The translations under genes and the position numbers were made by a program. The notes beneath the pieces are model-generated. The model was given only the letters and a program-made list of their open reading frames with translations. It was not told where the DNA came from and made no database searches. Of a stretch of 64,000 bases of DNA, positions 34,293 through 42,757 are shown in pieces. The stretch is from Anoxypelagibacter sp902613655 (GTDB lineage Bacteria; Pseudomonadota; Alphaproteobacteria; Pelagibacterales; Pelagibacteraceae). The stretch spans positions 62,001 to 126,000 of the forward strand of contig CACMHR010000002.1 of NCBI GenBank assembly GCA_902613655.1, read 5' to 3'. Within the stretch, counting starts at the first letter, position 1. Each line of letters starts with the position of its first letter.

Positions 34293-34811
34293 TTAAATCT
34301 GATATTCAAAATTCTGAGTTTTTTCATTTACGCTAAGTTCTTTTGCACCATTTCTCAAATGAAAATTTCTCGCCATTTCTGTTAGTGGAGATAATGTAAT
34401 TAGTCTATTTAAGTGATTTGATTTTTTAATTTTTTTAAATACTTCTTTAACAATAAGCTTCCCCCCACCTTTTTTCTTAGACCAAACAGTATATGCAATC
34501 GCTATTTTACCAACATTTTGATTTCGCCATGAAGCACTTTGCATGTATGCATCTCGGGTCATTAAGTCAAATTCTTCAATTGTTTTTGGGATTTCATTTG
34601 TAAATCCAAAACACATTATCGCACATATTTCATTTTTATATTTTACACCAAAGATTTTTCTTCCATGGCTAGTTCTGAAACTAATATCAAGTTCTGGTCT
34701 TATAGGATCTTCATTTATATTGCAGGAATTAAGTTCAACCAACTCCGCTCCCTTAATCCAGTCAAAAAAATTTTCAATTTTTTCTTTTATTTTTTTATTA
34801 AATTTTACCAT
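34293..34811 (-). CDS. GNAT-like acetyltransferase fold protein of unknown function
   Basis: A 172-residue cytosolic protein. The order IAIAYTVWS, then KKKGGGKLIVKEVFKKIKKS, then RLITLSPLTEMARNFHLRNGA resembles GNAT motif A (R/K-x2-G-x-G, acetyl-CoA pyrophosphate loop) and motif B with the late F-x-x-x-GA turn. An N-terminal helix region (1-25) is Lys-rich. Substrate is unknown; the family call is from fold-like patterns only. It sits convergent to pnp and 25 bp downstream of fabI on the same strand. Confidence 0.5.
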   Translation of the reverse strand: MVKFNKKIKEKIENFFDWIKGAELVELNSCNINEDPIRPELDISFRTSHGRKIFGVKYKNEICAIMCFGFTNEIPKTIEEFDLMTRDAYMQSASWRNQNVGKIAIAYTVWSKKKGGGKLIVKEVFKKIKKSNHLNRLITLSPLTEMARNFHLRNGAKELSVNEKTQNFEYQI

Positions 34812-34836
34812 TTAATTATTTGTTTAAGTTTTTTTA

Positions 34837-35622
34837 TTAAGTGATATTTTTTGGATCTGGCATCCCAGCTTTGTTGTAACCTGCATCTACATAGTGTATC
34901 TCTCCAGTTACTCCATCGCTTAAATTACTTAATAAATATAATGCTGATTTTCCTACATCATTTATGTCCACATTCCTTTTTAAAAATGAATGATCAGCAC
35001 TCCATTTATATAGAAACTTTGCATCACCAATAGCAGAAGCTGCCAATGTTTTAATTGGTCCAGCGCTTATTGCATTAACTCTAATACCTTTAGATCCTAA
35101 ATCCTTTGCAATATATTTTACACTCGACTCCAACGCAGCCTTACAAACTCCCATTACATTGTAATTTGGAATTACTTTTGTGGACTCATAAGTTAAAGTT
35201 AACATGCTTGAACCACTTTTCATTATTTTTGATGCTTCTTTAGCTATTTCAGTAAATGAAAAACATGAAACCAACATACTTTTTGTAAAATTTTCTCTTG
35301 AAGTATCAATATATTGACCTGATAGTTCCGCTCTATCTGAAAATGCAATTGCGTGAACAACAAAATCGATTTCATTCCATTTACTCTTGACCTCTTGAAA
35401 AGTTTTAACAATATCTTCTTTATTTTCTACATTACAATTTAAAAGAAATTTTGAATTAATAGACTCCGCCAAAGGCGTTACTCTTTTTTTTAGAGCATCA
35501 CCAAAGTACGTAAATGCCAATTCAGCCCCATTTTCAGCAAGTTTTTTTGATATGCCCCATGCTATAGATCTTTCATTAGCAACACCCATGATTAAACCTT
35601 TTTTACCCTTAACCAAATCCAT
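34837..35622 (-). CDS. fabI: Enoyl-[acyl-carrier-protein] reductase (NADH)
   Basis: A 261-residue short-chain dehydrogenase-type enzyme. GVANERSIAWGISKKLAENGA is the FabI-specific nucleotide motif, near the N-terminus (core GVANERSIAWG). The catalytic Tyr-x6-Lys is in YNVMGVCKAALE, and RVNAISAGPIKTLAA is conserved. It completes each round of fatty acid elongation. It is the last gene of the fabA-fabB-fabI minus-strand operon, 2 bp from fabB. Confidence 0.96.
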   Translation of the reverse strand: MDLVKGKKGLIMGVANERSIAWGISKKLAENGAELAFTYFGDALKKRVTPLAESINSKFLLNCNVENKEDIVKTFQEVKSKWNEIDFVVHAIAFSDRAELSGQYIDTSRENFTKSMLVSCFSFTEIAKEASKIMKSGSSMLTLTYESTKVIPNYNVMGVCKAALESSVKYIAKDLGSKGIRVNAISAGPIKTLAASAIGDAKFLYKWSADHSFLKRNVDINDVGKSALYLLSNLSDGVTGEIHYVDAGYNKAGMPDPKNIT

Positions 35623-35624
35623 TT

Positions 35625-36836
35625 TTAAACCTTTTCGAAAATTAATGTTGCGTTAGTTCCACCGAAACCGAAACTATTAGACATAACAGAATTTAATTTT
35701 ATGTTTTTTTCAACTTTCGTAACTATCGGAAATTTTTTAGCTGATTCATCCATTTCATTTACATTACAAGATGCTGCAATAAAACTATTCTTCATCATTA
35801 TTAAAGAATAAATAGCCTCGTGAACTGAAGCAGCTCCTAGTGGGTGACCAGATAGAGATTTTGTTGAACTTATTTTTGGTATTTTATCTTTAAATGCGTC
35901 CTTTATAGCTTTTAATTCCGTTATATCTCCTACCGGAGTTGATGTACCATGGGTATTAATATAATCAATTTTGTTTCTAGTTGTCTTTAATGCTAAATTC
36001 ATGCACCTAGTCGCACCCTCCCCAGAAGGTGCAACCATATCAAAACCATCAGAAGTTGCTCCATAGCCTGTTAATTCTGCGTAAATTTTTGCTCCACGTG
36101 CTTTGGCATGTTCAAGTTCCTCTAAAACTAAAACTCCTGCTCCTCCAGCGATCACAAATCCATCTCTTGTTTTATCGTAAGGTCTAGAAGCTTTTTGTGG
36201 ATTATCATTATATTTTGATGAAAGCGCTGTCATTGCATCAAACATAGCTGTCATTGCAAAATGTATTTCATCACTTCCCCCTGCAAAAATAATTTTTTGT
36301 TTTCCAAATTGAATAAGTTCCATTGCATTACCAATGCAGTGACCGCTAGTGGCACACGCTGAACTTATTGTGTAGTTAACTCCTTTTATTTTAAAAGGAA
36401 CTGCTAAAGTTGCAGAAGCAGTACTTGCCATAGTTCTTGGAACAATAAATGGTCCCATTTTTTTTGGATTCTTTTCTCTAGTTTTATCCGCAGCTAAAAT
36501 AACATTCTCAATTGAAGGTCCGCCTGACCCCATTACCATACCCGAATCAACATTGCTTATATCTTTATCTTCCAAACCCGAATCTTTAATTGCTTCTTTC
36601 ATCGCCACATAATTATATGCCGATCCGTTACCCATAAATCTTAATGCTTTTCTGTCAACATGATCTTCAAGCTTTATATTGGGTTTTCCGTGTACATTGC
36701 TTTTCAAATTATGCTCTTTATACTCTTCTGCAAAAGAAATTCCAGATTTACTATTTATCAGTGAGTCGTATACCTCATTTTGATTGTTCCCAAGGCAGGA
36801 AACAATTCCAATACCTGTGACGACAACTCTCTTCAT
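35625..36836 (-). CDS. fabB: 3-oxoacyl-[acyl-carrier-protein] synthase I
   Basis: A 403-residue thiolase-fold condensing enzyme. The nucleophile is in ISSACATSGHCIGNA (Cys near 162), and the two catalytic His are in NTHGTSTPVGD and KSLSGHPLGAA. The C-terminal SNSFGFGGTNATLIF is a family signature. With FabA next to it, it drives synthesis of unsaturated fatty acids. The stop and start of fabB and fabA overlap by 4 bp. Confidence 0.96.
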   Translation of the reverse strand: MKRVVVTGIGIVSCLGNNQNEVYDSLINSKSGISFAEEYKEHNLKSNVHGKPNIKLEDHVDRKALRFMGNGSAYNYVAMKEAIKDSGLEDKDISNVDSGMVMGSGGPSIENVILAADKTREKNPKKMGPFIVPRTMASTASATLAVPFKIKGVNYTISSACATSGHCIGNAMELIQFGKQKIIFAGGSDEIHFAMTAMFDAMTALSSKYNDNPQKASRPYDKTRDGFVIAGGAGVLVLEELEHAKARGAKIYAELTGYGATSDGFDMVAPSGEGATRCMNLALKTTRNKIDYINTHGTSTPVGDITELKAIKDAFKDKIPKISSTKSLSGHPLGAASVHEAIYSLIMMKNSFIAASCNVNEMDESAKKFPIVTKVEKNIKLNSVMSNSFGFGGTNATLIFEKV

Positions 36837-37339
36837 TGTTTATAAACTCCCACTTTCAAATTTTCTGCAGTATATATCTGTTTACCATCAGCTTTCAAAA
36901 TACCATCCGCAAAACCAACAGTTCCACCCTCGGTCTTTAAAACTTTTTTCATATCTACTTCATAAGTTGCTATTTTTACTTTTTTTATAACTTCACCAGT
37001 AAATCTAACAGAATTTACACCTAAAGCACGTCCTTTACCTGGTTCGCCAATCCACCCAAGGTAGAAACCAACTAATTGCCACATTGCATCTAACCCTAGA
37101 CATCCTGGCATTACAGGGTCAGCCTTAAAATGACAATCAAAGAACCACATTTTATCTTTTATATCTAGCTCAGCTTTTACTACACCCTTTTTAAATTTGC
37201 CTTGATCGGATTTTATTTGTGTTATTCTATCAAACATTAACATCGGAGGTGCCGGTAGACGCGCATTCCCTTCACCAAACAAGTTACCGTTTGCACATTC
37301 AATTAATTCGTTATAGTTGTAATTGTTTTTTTGTTTCAT
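36833..37339 (-). CDS. fabA: 3-hydroxydecanoyl-ACP dehydratase/isomerase FabA
   Basis: A 168-residue hotdog-fold enzyme. The catalytic His is in WFFDCHFKADPVMPGCLGLD and the catalytic Asp in the same conserved stretch (LDAMWQL). LPAPPMLMFDRI near residue 30 is also typical. I chose the ATG at 37339 (MKQKNNYNYNELI) instead of an upstream TTG, since E. coli FabA aligns with this start and length. It introduces the cis double bond at C10. The promoter must lie in the 80-bp gap shared with the divergent irr gene. Confidence 0.95.
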   Translation of the reverse strand: MKQKNNYNYNELIECANGNLFGEGNARLPAPPMLMFDRITQIKSDQGKFKKGVVKAELDIKDKMWFFDCHFKADPVMPGCLGLDAMWQLVGFYLGWIGEPGKGRALGVNSVRFTGEVIKKVKIATYEVDMKKVLKTEGGTVGFADGILKADGKQIYTAENLKVGVYKQ

Positions 37340-37419
37340 TTTGAAAGTTAACAATTGCTTGAGTTTTTAGCAATATCATATATAAAATTGGAAAATTATA
37401 CAGTAAGTTAATACAAAAA

Positions 37420-37833
37420 ATGAATAATAAAAACAAGATTTTTATAGATAAACTTAGATCTTCAGGTCTTAGACCTACAAATCAAAGAGTAGAAATAAGC
37501 AAATTTCTCTTTAATAGAAAAAAAACATTCCATTTCACAGTTGAAGAATTAAAAAACTCTATGAATTTAAAAAGGTCAAAAAAAATTTCTACAGCAACTT
37601 TTTATAATACTGTACATGCACTTAAAAGTGCAGGACACTTGAAGGAATTCTCTTTGGAGAACAACACATCTTATTATGACACTAATATTACATCTCATCA
37701 TCATTTTTTCGATAACGGGAAAGTAATTGATATTAAGAGCGACAAAATTACCTTTAAAAAACTTCCAGATGCCCCAAAAGGCAAGAAAATTAAAAACGTT
37801 GAAGTTGTAATAAGATTAGAAAATAATAATTAA
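37420..37833 (+). CDS. irr: Iron response regulator Irr (Fur superfamily)
   Basis: A 137-residue Fur-family protein. The winged helix has SGLRPTNQRVEISKFLF and STATFYNTVHALKSAGHL; the C-terminal part has NTSYYDTNITSHHHFFDNG, matching Irr (histidine triplet; YFDTN-x3-HHHFF) more than Fur. The irr-fabA-fabB-fabI neighbourhood is also the alphaproteobacterial irr locus. Irr responds to haem status and controls iron-using functions. It lies 78 bp upstream of katG, whose promoter contains a matching dyad. Confidence 0.88.
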   Translation: MNNKNKIFIDKLRSSGLRPTNQRVEISKFLFNRKKTFHFTVEELKNSMNLKRSKKISTATFYNTVHALKSAGHLKEFSLENNTSYYDTNITSHHHFFDNGKVIDIKSDKITFKKLPDAPKGKKIKNVEVVIRLENNN

Positions 37834-37856
37834 TCCAAAAAAAAGATCTTGTTGTA

Positions 37857-37887
37857 TTGACACATACTTTAGAATAATTATAAAGTA
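37857..37887 (+). promoter_or_regulatory. katG promoter with embedded Irr/PerR-like dyad
   Basis: TTGACA (37857-37862), a 16-base spacer and TATAAA (37879-37884) make a strong sigma-70-type promoter. Overlapping it, TACTTTAGAA (37865-37874), spacer TAA and TTATAAAGTA (37878-37887) form a 10-bp inverted repeat with one mismatch. The centre also matches 14 of 15 positions of the PerR box TTATAATNATTATAA as I remember it. A Fur-family repressor bound here would block the -10. Confidence 0.75.
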
Positions 37888-37911
37888 GTTATAACTAAAA
37901 TTTAATACTTT

Positions 37912-40095
37912 ATGAGCGTTGGACTTAAAAAAAATGGCAATGGCAATGGCAATGGCAAATGCCCTGTAATGCACGGGGGTGTTACTAAAGTAGGAGAGTC
38001 AAACACTTCAAGACAATGGCCAAATAGTATTAATCTTGATATTTTACATCAACACGACACAAAAACTAATCCACTACCTAAATTTGACTATAGAAAAGAA
38101 GTAAAAAAATTAAATTTTAAAGCACTAAAAAAAGATTTGCTAAAATTAATGACCGAAAGCCAAGAATGGTGGCCAGCAGATTTAGGAACTTATAGTGGCC
38201 TTATGGTAAGACTAACCTGGCACCAAGTTGGAACTTATAGGGAGTTTGACGGAAGACCTAACGTGGGATCTCATAGATTTTCCCCTCAAGACTCTTGGCC
38301 AGATAACACAAACTTAGATAAAGCTAGACGTCTTCTTTGGCCAATCAAAAAAAAATACGGAAATAGATTAAGCTGGTCAGACCTTATGGTTCTAGCTGGA
38401 ACCATGGCATATGAGCACGCTGGATTTAAAACTTTTGGCTTTTCGTTTGGTAGAGAAGATATATGGGAACCTGAGAAAGATGTTTATTGGGGTAAAGAGA
38501 CAGAACCATTAGCAGTGAACAGGTATGGTGATCCACAAGATCGTTCTTCTTTAGAAGCTCCTCTTGCAGCGTCACATTTTCAACTTGTTTATGTTAACCC
38601 TCAAGGAGTTGAAGGTAAACCTGATCCAGTAAGAACTGCGATGGATGTGCGTGAAACTTTTGGTCGAATGGGAATGAACGATGTTGAAACTGCCGCTCTT
38701 ACTGTTGGAGGCCATTCTATTGGAAGGGCTCATGGTAATGGTAATCCAGAAAATTTAGGTCCAGAACCCGCTGGTGCTGATATTCACGAACAAGGTTTTG
38801 GGTGGAATCAAAAAAATGGAACAGGCGCTAACCAAATAACTTCAGGCCTCGAGGGAGCCTGGACAACCAACCCTGACAAATGGGATCATCAATACTTAGA
38901 TCTTTTACTAAACTACGAGTGGGAAAGCAAAAAAAGTCCTGCAGGTGCTTGGCAATGGGAACCTATTAACCTTGAAGAAGACAAAAAGCCAAGAGATTTA
39001 GGGGACCCTAATAAAAAGGCTAGATTAATGTTTACTGACGCAGATATGGCTATGGCAATGGATCCAGATTATAGAAAAATTTCAGAAAGATTTTATAAAG
39101 ACCCAAAATTTTTTGAAGACTCATTCGCGCGTGCTTGGTTTAAGTTAACTCATAGAACAATGGGAAATAAAGGAAATTATATTGGTCCTTGGGCACCAAA
39201 AGAAGATTTACTCTGGCAAGGTAATGTTCCATCTCCAAAAAAGAAATATAATGTAAATAAGGTAAAAAAAATGATTTCAAATACTAGCTTATCTACTGGT
39301 GATTTAATTACAATTGCATGGGATAGTGCTAGAACATATAGAAGAACTGACAAAAGAGGTGGAGCTAATGGTGCAAGAATTCGATTATCACCTATGAAGG
39401 ATTGGGAAGCAAACGAGCCAAAAAAACTTTCAAAGACTTTAAAAATTATTGAAAATATAGCTAATAAAACTGGAGCTACTATTGCGGATGCAATTATTCT
39501 TGCGGGTAATGTTGGTCTTGAAAAAGCGATAAAGAAAGCCGGCTCTAAAATTAAGGTTCCATTTAGTCCAGGTAGGGGAGATTCATCACAAGAGCAAACA
39601 GAATTAAAAAGTTTTAAATGGTTAGAACCTCTGCATGACGGTTTTAGGAACTATGTGAAAGCTGATTACTCCGTTATGCCAGAAGAACTTTTATTAGAAC
39701 GTGCCTCCTTGATGGGATTGACCGCCCAAGAAATGACTTGTCTAGTGGGAGGTATGAGAGTTTTAGGAACAAACCACGAGTCTGCAAAAGACAAAGGGGT
39801 ATTCACAAGTAAAATTGGTGCTTTGACAAATGATTTCTTTATTAATTTGTTAGATATGAAATATATTTGGAAACCGGCTGGCAAAAATTCTTACGATTTA
39901 GTCGATCGTAAAACAAATAAAGTTAAGTACTCTGCCTCTAGAGCTGACCTAGTTTTGGGTTCAAATTCAATTTTAAGATCCTATGCAGAAGTTTATGCCC
40001 AAGACGATAACAAAGAAAAATTCATAGAAGATTTTGTTAAAATCTGGACAAAAATTATGAATGCAGATAGAGAAGATTATAAGAAACTAAACTAA
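37912..40095 (+). CDS. katG: Catalase-peroxidase KatG
   Basis: A 727-residue bifunctional haem enzyme that removes hydrogen peroxide. The distal triad is Arg100, Trp103 and His104 (VRLTWHQVGTYREFDGR). Tyr227 and Met253 are present for the Trp-Tyr-Met adduct needed for catalase activity (LVYVNPQG, GRMGMND), and the proximal His268 is in VGGHSIGRAHG. The usual WHSAGT and GGHTFGKTH are altered, so this is a divergent KatG. A second, haem-less domain follows. The N-terminus has an (Asn-Gly)4 repeat encoded by four AATGGC copies. No signal peptide is visible. Confidence 0.96.
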   Translation: MSVGLKKNGNGNGNGKCPVMHGGVTKVGESNTSRQWPNSINLDILHQHDTKTNPLPKFDYRKEVKKLNFKALKKDLLKLMTESQEWWPADLGTYSGLMVRLTWHQVGTYREFDGRPNVGSHRFSPQDSWPDNTNLDKARRLLWPIKKKYGNRLSWSDLMVLAGTMAYEHAGFKTFGFSFGREDIWEPEKDVYWGKETEPLAVNRYGDPQDRSSLEAPLAASHFQLVYVNPQGVEGKPDPVRTAMDVRETFGRMGMNDVETAALTVGGHSIGRAHGNGNPENLGPEPAGADIHEQGFGWNQKNGTGANQITSGLEGAWTTNPDKWDHQYLDLLLNYEWESKKSPAGAWQWEPINLEEDKKPRDLGDPNKKARLMFTDADMAMAMDPDYRKISERFYKDPKFFEDSFARAWFKLTHRTMGNKGNYIGPWAPKEDLLWQGNVPSPKKKYNVNKVKKMISNTSLSTGDLITIAWDSARTYRRTDKRGGANGARIRLSPMKDWEANEPKKLSKTLKIIENIANKTGATIADAIILAGNVGLEKAIKKAGSKIKVPFSPGRGDSSQEQTELKSFKWLEPLHDGFRNYVKADYSVMPEELLLERASLMGLTAQEMTCLVGGMRVLGTNHESAKDKGVFTSKIGALTNDFFINLLDMKYIWKPAGKNSYDLVDRKTNKVKYSASRADLVLGSNSILRSYAEVYAQDDNKEKFIEDFVKIWTKIMNADREDYKKLN
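37933..37956 (+). repeat. Hexanucleotide tandem repeat (AATGGC)4 in katG
   Basis: Four exact in-frame copies of AATGGC encode Asn-Gly four times at residues 8-15 of KatG, in front of the conserved CPVMHG start of the enzyme. Copy number can change without breaking the frame, so this is a candidate length-variable site. Confidence 0.9.
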
Positions 40096-40096
40096 C

Positions 40097-40345
40097 ATGA
40101 CAGAGTTAACATCTGGTATATTTAATGCTTCAAAAAAAATCTATGACACAAACAGAGGCTCAATATTAAGAACAATTGTTTATACAATTGGTCACTTTGC
40201 AATTGCAATTACTGTATTGATGTTGGTTGCAGATGTATCTTTTTATATAGCATTAACTGATGCAATAGTTGAACCTTTGGCTAATTCAGTTTGGTATTTT
40301 TTACTAGATAAGTTTTGGGCTTCAAAGGTAATGAAGAAAAAGTAA
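40097..40345 (+). CDS. DUF2061 small membrane protein
   Basis: An 82-residue protein with two predicted membrane segments (about 25-46 and 48-66). RTIVYTIGHFAIAITVLML and ALTDAIVEPLANSVWYFLLDKFW follow the DUF2061 pattern, where a basic start and a W-Y-x2-D/H-x-x-W end are typical. Function is unknown. Only one base separates it from the katG stop, so the two are almost surely co-transcribed, hinting at a peroxide- or iron-related membrane role. Confidence 0.7.
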   Translation: MTELTSGIFNASKKIYDTNRGSILRTIVYTIGHFAIAITVLMLVADVSFYIALTDAIVEPLANSVWYFLLDKFWASKVMKKK

Positions 40346-40346
40346 A

Positions 40347-40793
40347 TCAAAGTCTTCCAACTAAATTTTCTTTTTTTATCCAACCTGCAAACTGACCTGT
40401 TTTAATTTTACACCAATCCATTTTACACTTTCTTATTAAACACAATCTTCCTTTCTCAATTACAGCTAAAGGTTTTGAATATTCTGAGGGTTTCCTAAAA
40501 ATAATTGATTTGTCCTTATTGTTTAATGCAGCTTTTTTTTTTGATAACTGGGAAATATGAATCCAACCTGAATTATTTTCATGATCTTTTATTTTTCTAA
40601 AATTATACGATTTATCAAGAATTAATACTGGCAAAAACTTTTTTTTGTAAACCAATTTAATTGGATGATTTAAAGATGGACCCTGTCTTAAATTGACTTT
40701 ATCACTTCTTAAAGTCAGATAATATTCTGTTTCAGCGAATGAATTATTTCCTATGAAAATTGATAAAATTAATAAAATTACTATCTTAACCAT
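40347..40793 (-). CDS. Exported SH3-domain (SH3_4-type) protein
   Basis: A 148-residue protein with a signal peptide (MVKIVILLILSIFIGNNSFA) and two bacterial SH3-like units: one around VNLRQGPSLNHP to SGWIHISQL (about 33-80) and one around IIFRKPSEYSKP to FAGWIKKENLVG (about 95-146). Such domains bind peptidoglycan peptides or proteins in the periplasm. The exact role is unknown. It converges on the DUF2061 gene and overlaps the MoeB/ThiF-like gene by 8 bp. Confidence 0.8.
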   Translation of the reverse strand: MVKIVILLILSIFIGNNSFAETEYYLTLRSDKVNLRQGPSLNHPIKLVYKKKFLPVLILDKSYNFRKIKDHENNSGWIHISQLSKKKAALNNKDKSIIFRKPSEYSKPLAVIEKGRLCLIRKCKMDWCKIKTGQFAGWIKKENLVGRL

Positions 40794-41547
40794 GAAAATT
40801 TTTATTTTTACAATCAGGATTTTTTAATAGCTTTACGACTCTAAAATCAGAATTAAGCGAATTAAAAATCATAACATTGCCCTTTTTTCTATTTTTAATA
40901 TTTAAAATTGACTTTATTACCTCATTAGCCTGAAGTGAACCAGCCATACCTGCTAGTGTAGTCATAATACCATCAGTTTGACAATTAACTTCGTCAGTTG
41001 GTAATTGAGGCATAAAACATCTAAAACAAGCTGATTTATTTCTGAAATCAAAATTAAATAACTGCCCATCAAATTTATTTATCGCAGCAGAGATAAGTAT
41101 TTTTTTATTTTTTATACAGTAATCATTGATTAAGTATCTTGTTTTAAAATTATCAGTACCATCGCATATGATAGGATAATTTTTTGCAATTTGATTAATA
41201 TTTTTTTTATCAATTTTTTTTTTATAAATATTAACAGTAATTTTATTATCAATATTTTTTATTACTTTTTTTGCAACTATCACTTTCTTTTTGCCGATAT
41301 CTTTTTTAGTAAAAAGAATTTGCCTACTTAAATTTGAAATTTCAACAATATCATGATCTACAACTCCGATATTACCAACCCCAGAGTATGTTAGGTATAA
41401 AATTAATGGACAGCCCAGTCCACCCGCACCTATTACTAAAACTTTTGAATTTATAATTTTTTTTTGTCCAATAATTCCAATTTTTTTAAGAATTAATTGT
41501 TTATAATATTTCTGGTAATCTTCACCTTTAATTGAGGTTTTTTTCAT
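40786..41547 (-). CDS. HesA/MoeB/ThiF-type adenylyltransferase
   Basis: A 253-residue E1-like enzyme that adenylates the C-terminus of a ubiquitin-like sulphur carrier such as MoaD or ThiS. Motifs: VIGAGGLGCPLILYLTYSGV (nucleotide loop), DHDIVEISNLSRQILF, and DGTDNFKTRYLINDYC. One zinc CxxC (ACFRC) is present, but the second pair is reduced to a single Cys in the tail NPDCKNKNFHG, so zinc binding may be altered. Which pathway it serves (thiazole or molybdopterin) cannot be told; no carrier gene is adjacent. It overlaps coaBC by 20 bp. Confidence 0.82.
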   Translation of the reverse strand: MKKTSIKGEDYQKYYKQLILKKIGIIGQKKIINSKVLVIGAGGLGCPLILYLTYSGVGNIGVVDHDIVEISNLSRQILFTKKDIGKKKVIVAKKVIKNIDNKITVNIYKKKIDKKNINQIAKNYPIICDGTDNFKTRYLINDYCIKNKKILISAAINKFDGQLFNFDFRNKSACFRCFMPQLPTDEVNCQTDGIMTTLAGMAGSLQANEVIKSILNIKNRKKGNVMIFNSLNSDFRVVKLLKNPDCKNKNFHG

Positions 41548-42751
41548 TGGAGAGAAATGTATCTACAATTTTTTTAGCCACGATTGAAGCAACAAATTTT
41601 TTTGAATTTTTTTTAACTTTTTCAATTTTTCCATTTTTATCAATTATTAATACTTCATTATAATCACTATGAAAGCCCCTATCTTTTTTTGAAACATCGT
41701 TGGCAATCATCATGTCACAAAACTTTTCGTACATTTTTATTTTTGAATTTTTTATCAAGTTTTCAGTTTCAGCAGAAAAGCCAATTAAAAGTTTAGGTTT
41801 AAATCTGTTATTTTTTCCTAGAAAACTTAAAATATCTGGATTTCTCTCAATTTTAATTTCATTAATTTGACTTTTTTTAATTTTATTCTTCTGAAAAGAT
41901 ATAGGCTTAAAATCAGAAACTGCAGCTGCACATATTGCAATATGAGTTGGAAGTTTTTTTTTCACTGCTTCCAGCATTTGTTTTCCAGTCACTACTTTTT
42001 TGACTTCAATCTCATTATCATATTTCAATTTAGTAGGCCCTGATATCAAAGTAGTCTTAATACCCAATCTTGTTAATTCCAAAGCTATTTCATAACCTTG
42101 TTTCCCACTTGACTCATTTGATATGTATCTTACAGGATCAATATACTCTTTGGTTGGCCCGGTTGTAACTATAGCCCTTATTTTTTTACTTTTAAGTAAA
42201 TCTTTTTTTTTAAAAAACCTAACTAAAAAGGATAGAATTTGACGAGGACTTGACATTTTTCCTTTACCATATTCGCCGCATGCCATTTCACCATCTTCAG
42301 GCCCAATAAACTTATATCCATAGTCGATAAGAGTATTGAAGTTTTTTTGTGTAGCTTTGTGTTCCCACATTCTTACGTTCATTGCTGGAATTAGAAATAT
42401 TTCTTTATTTGAAGCTAAAATAATGGTTGAGGCAAGGTCATCCGCACTTCCTTTGCTTAGTCTAGACATGAAATTTGCTGTGGCAGGCAGAACCATAATT
42501 AAATCTGCCCATCTAGATAGAGAAATATGATCAAAATTCCCTTTATTTTTTTTATCAAAAACTTCTTCAAAAACTCTATTTTTCGATAAAGATGACAATG
42601 ATAATGAAGTAACAAATTTTTTTCCGCTTTTTGTCAAAACTACTTTTACCGAACAACCTTTTCTTTGAAGAAGCCTTATAAGATCAAGTGATTTGTAGGC
42701 AGAAATACCGCCACCTATAACAAGTAAAATTTTTTTATTTTCTAGGCTCAT
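41528..42751 (-). CDS. coaBC: Bifunctional phosphopantothenoylcysteine decarboxylase/synthetase
   Basis: A 407-residue two-domain enzyme of coenzyme A synthesis. The CoaC flavodomain has GGGISAYKSLDLIR, the catalytic His in FDHISLSRWAD, and the PAMNVRMW motif. The CoaB domain starts near 190 with IVTTGPTKEYIDPVRYISN and contains KIERNPDIL. It condenses 4'-phosphopantothenate with cysteine and decarboxylates the product. It overlaps the MoeB/ThiF-like gene and follows ubiB in a minus-strand operon with ubiE. Confidence 0.95.
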   Translation of the reverse strand: MSLENKKILLVIGGGISAYKSLDLIRLLQRKGCSVKVVLTKSGKKFVTSLSLSSLSKNRVFEEVFDKKNKGNFDHISLSRWADLIMVLPATANFMSRLSKGSADDLASTIILASNKEIFLIPAMNVRMWEHKATQKNFNTLIDYGYKFIGPEDGEMACGEYGKGKMSSPRQILSFLVRFFKKKDLLKSKKIRAIVTTGPTKEYIDPVRYISNESSGKQGYEIALELTRLGIKTTLISGPTKLKYDNEIEVKKVVTGKQMLEAVKKKLPTHIAICAAAVSDFKPISFQKNKIKKSQINEIKIERNPDILSFLGKNNRFKPKLLIGFSAETENLIKNSKIKMYEKFCDMMIANDVSKKDRGFHSDYNEVLIIDKNGKIEKVKKNSKKFVASIVAKKIVDTFLSNEKNLN

Positions 42752-42757
42752 TACTAA

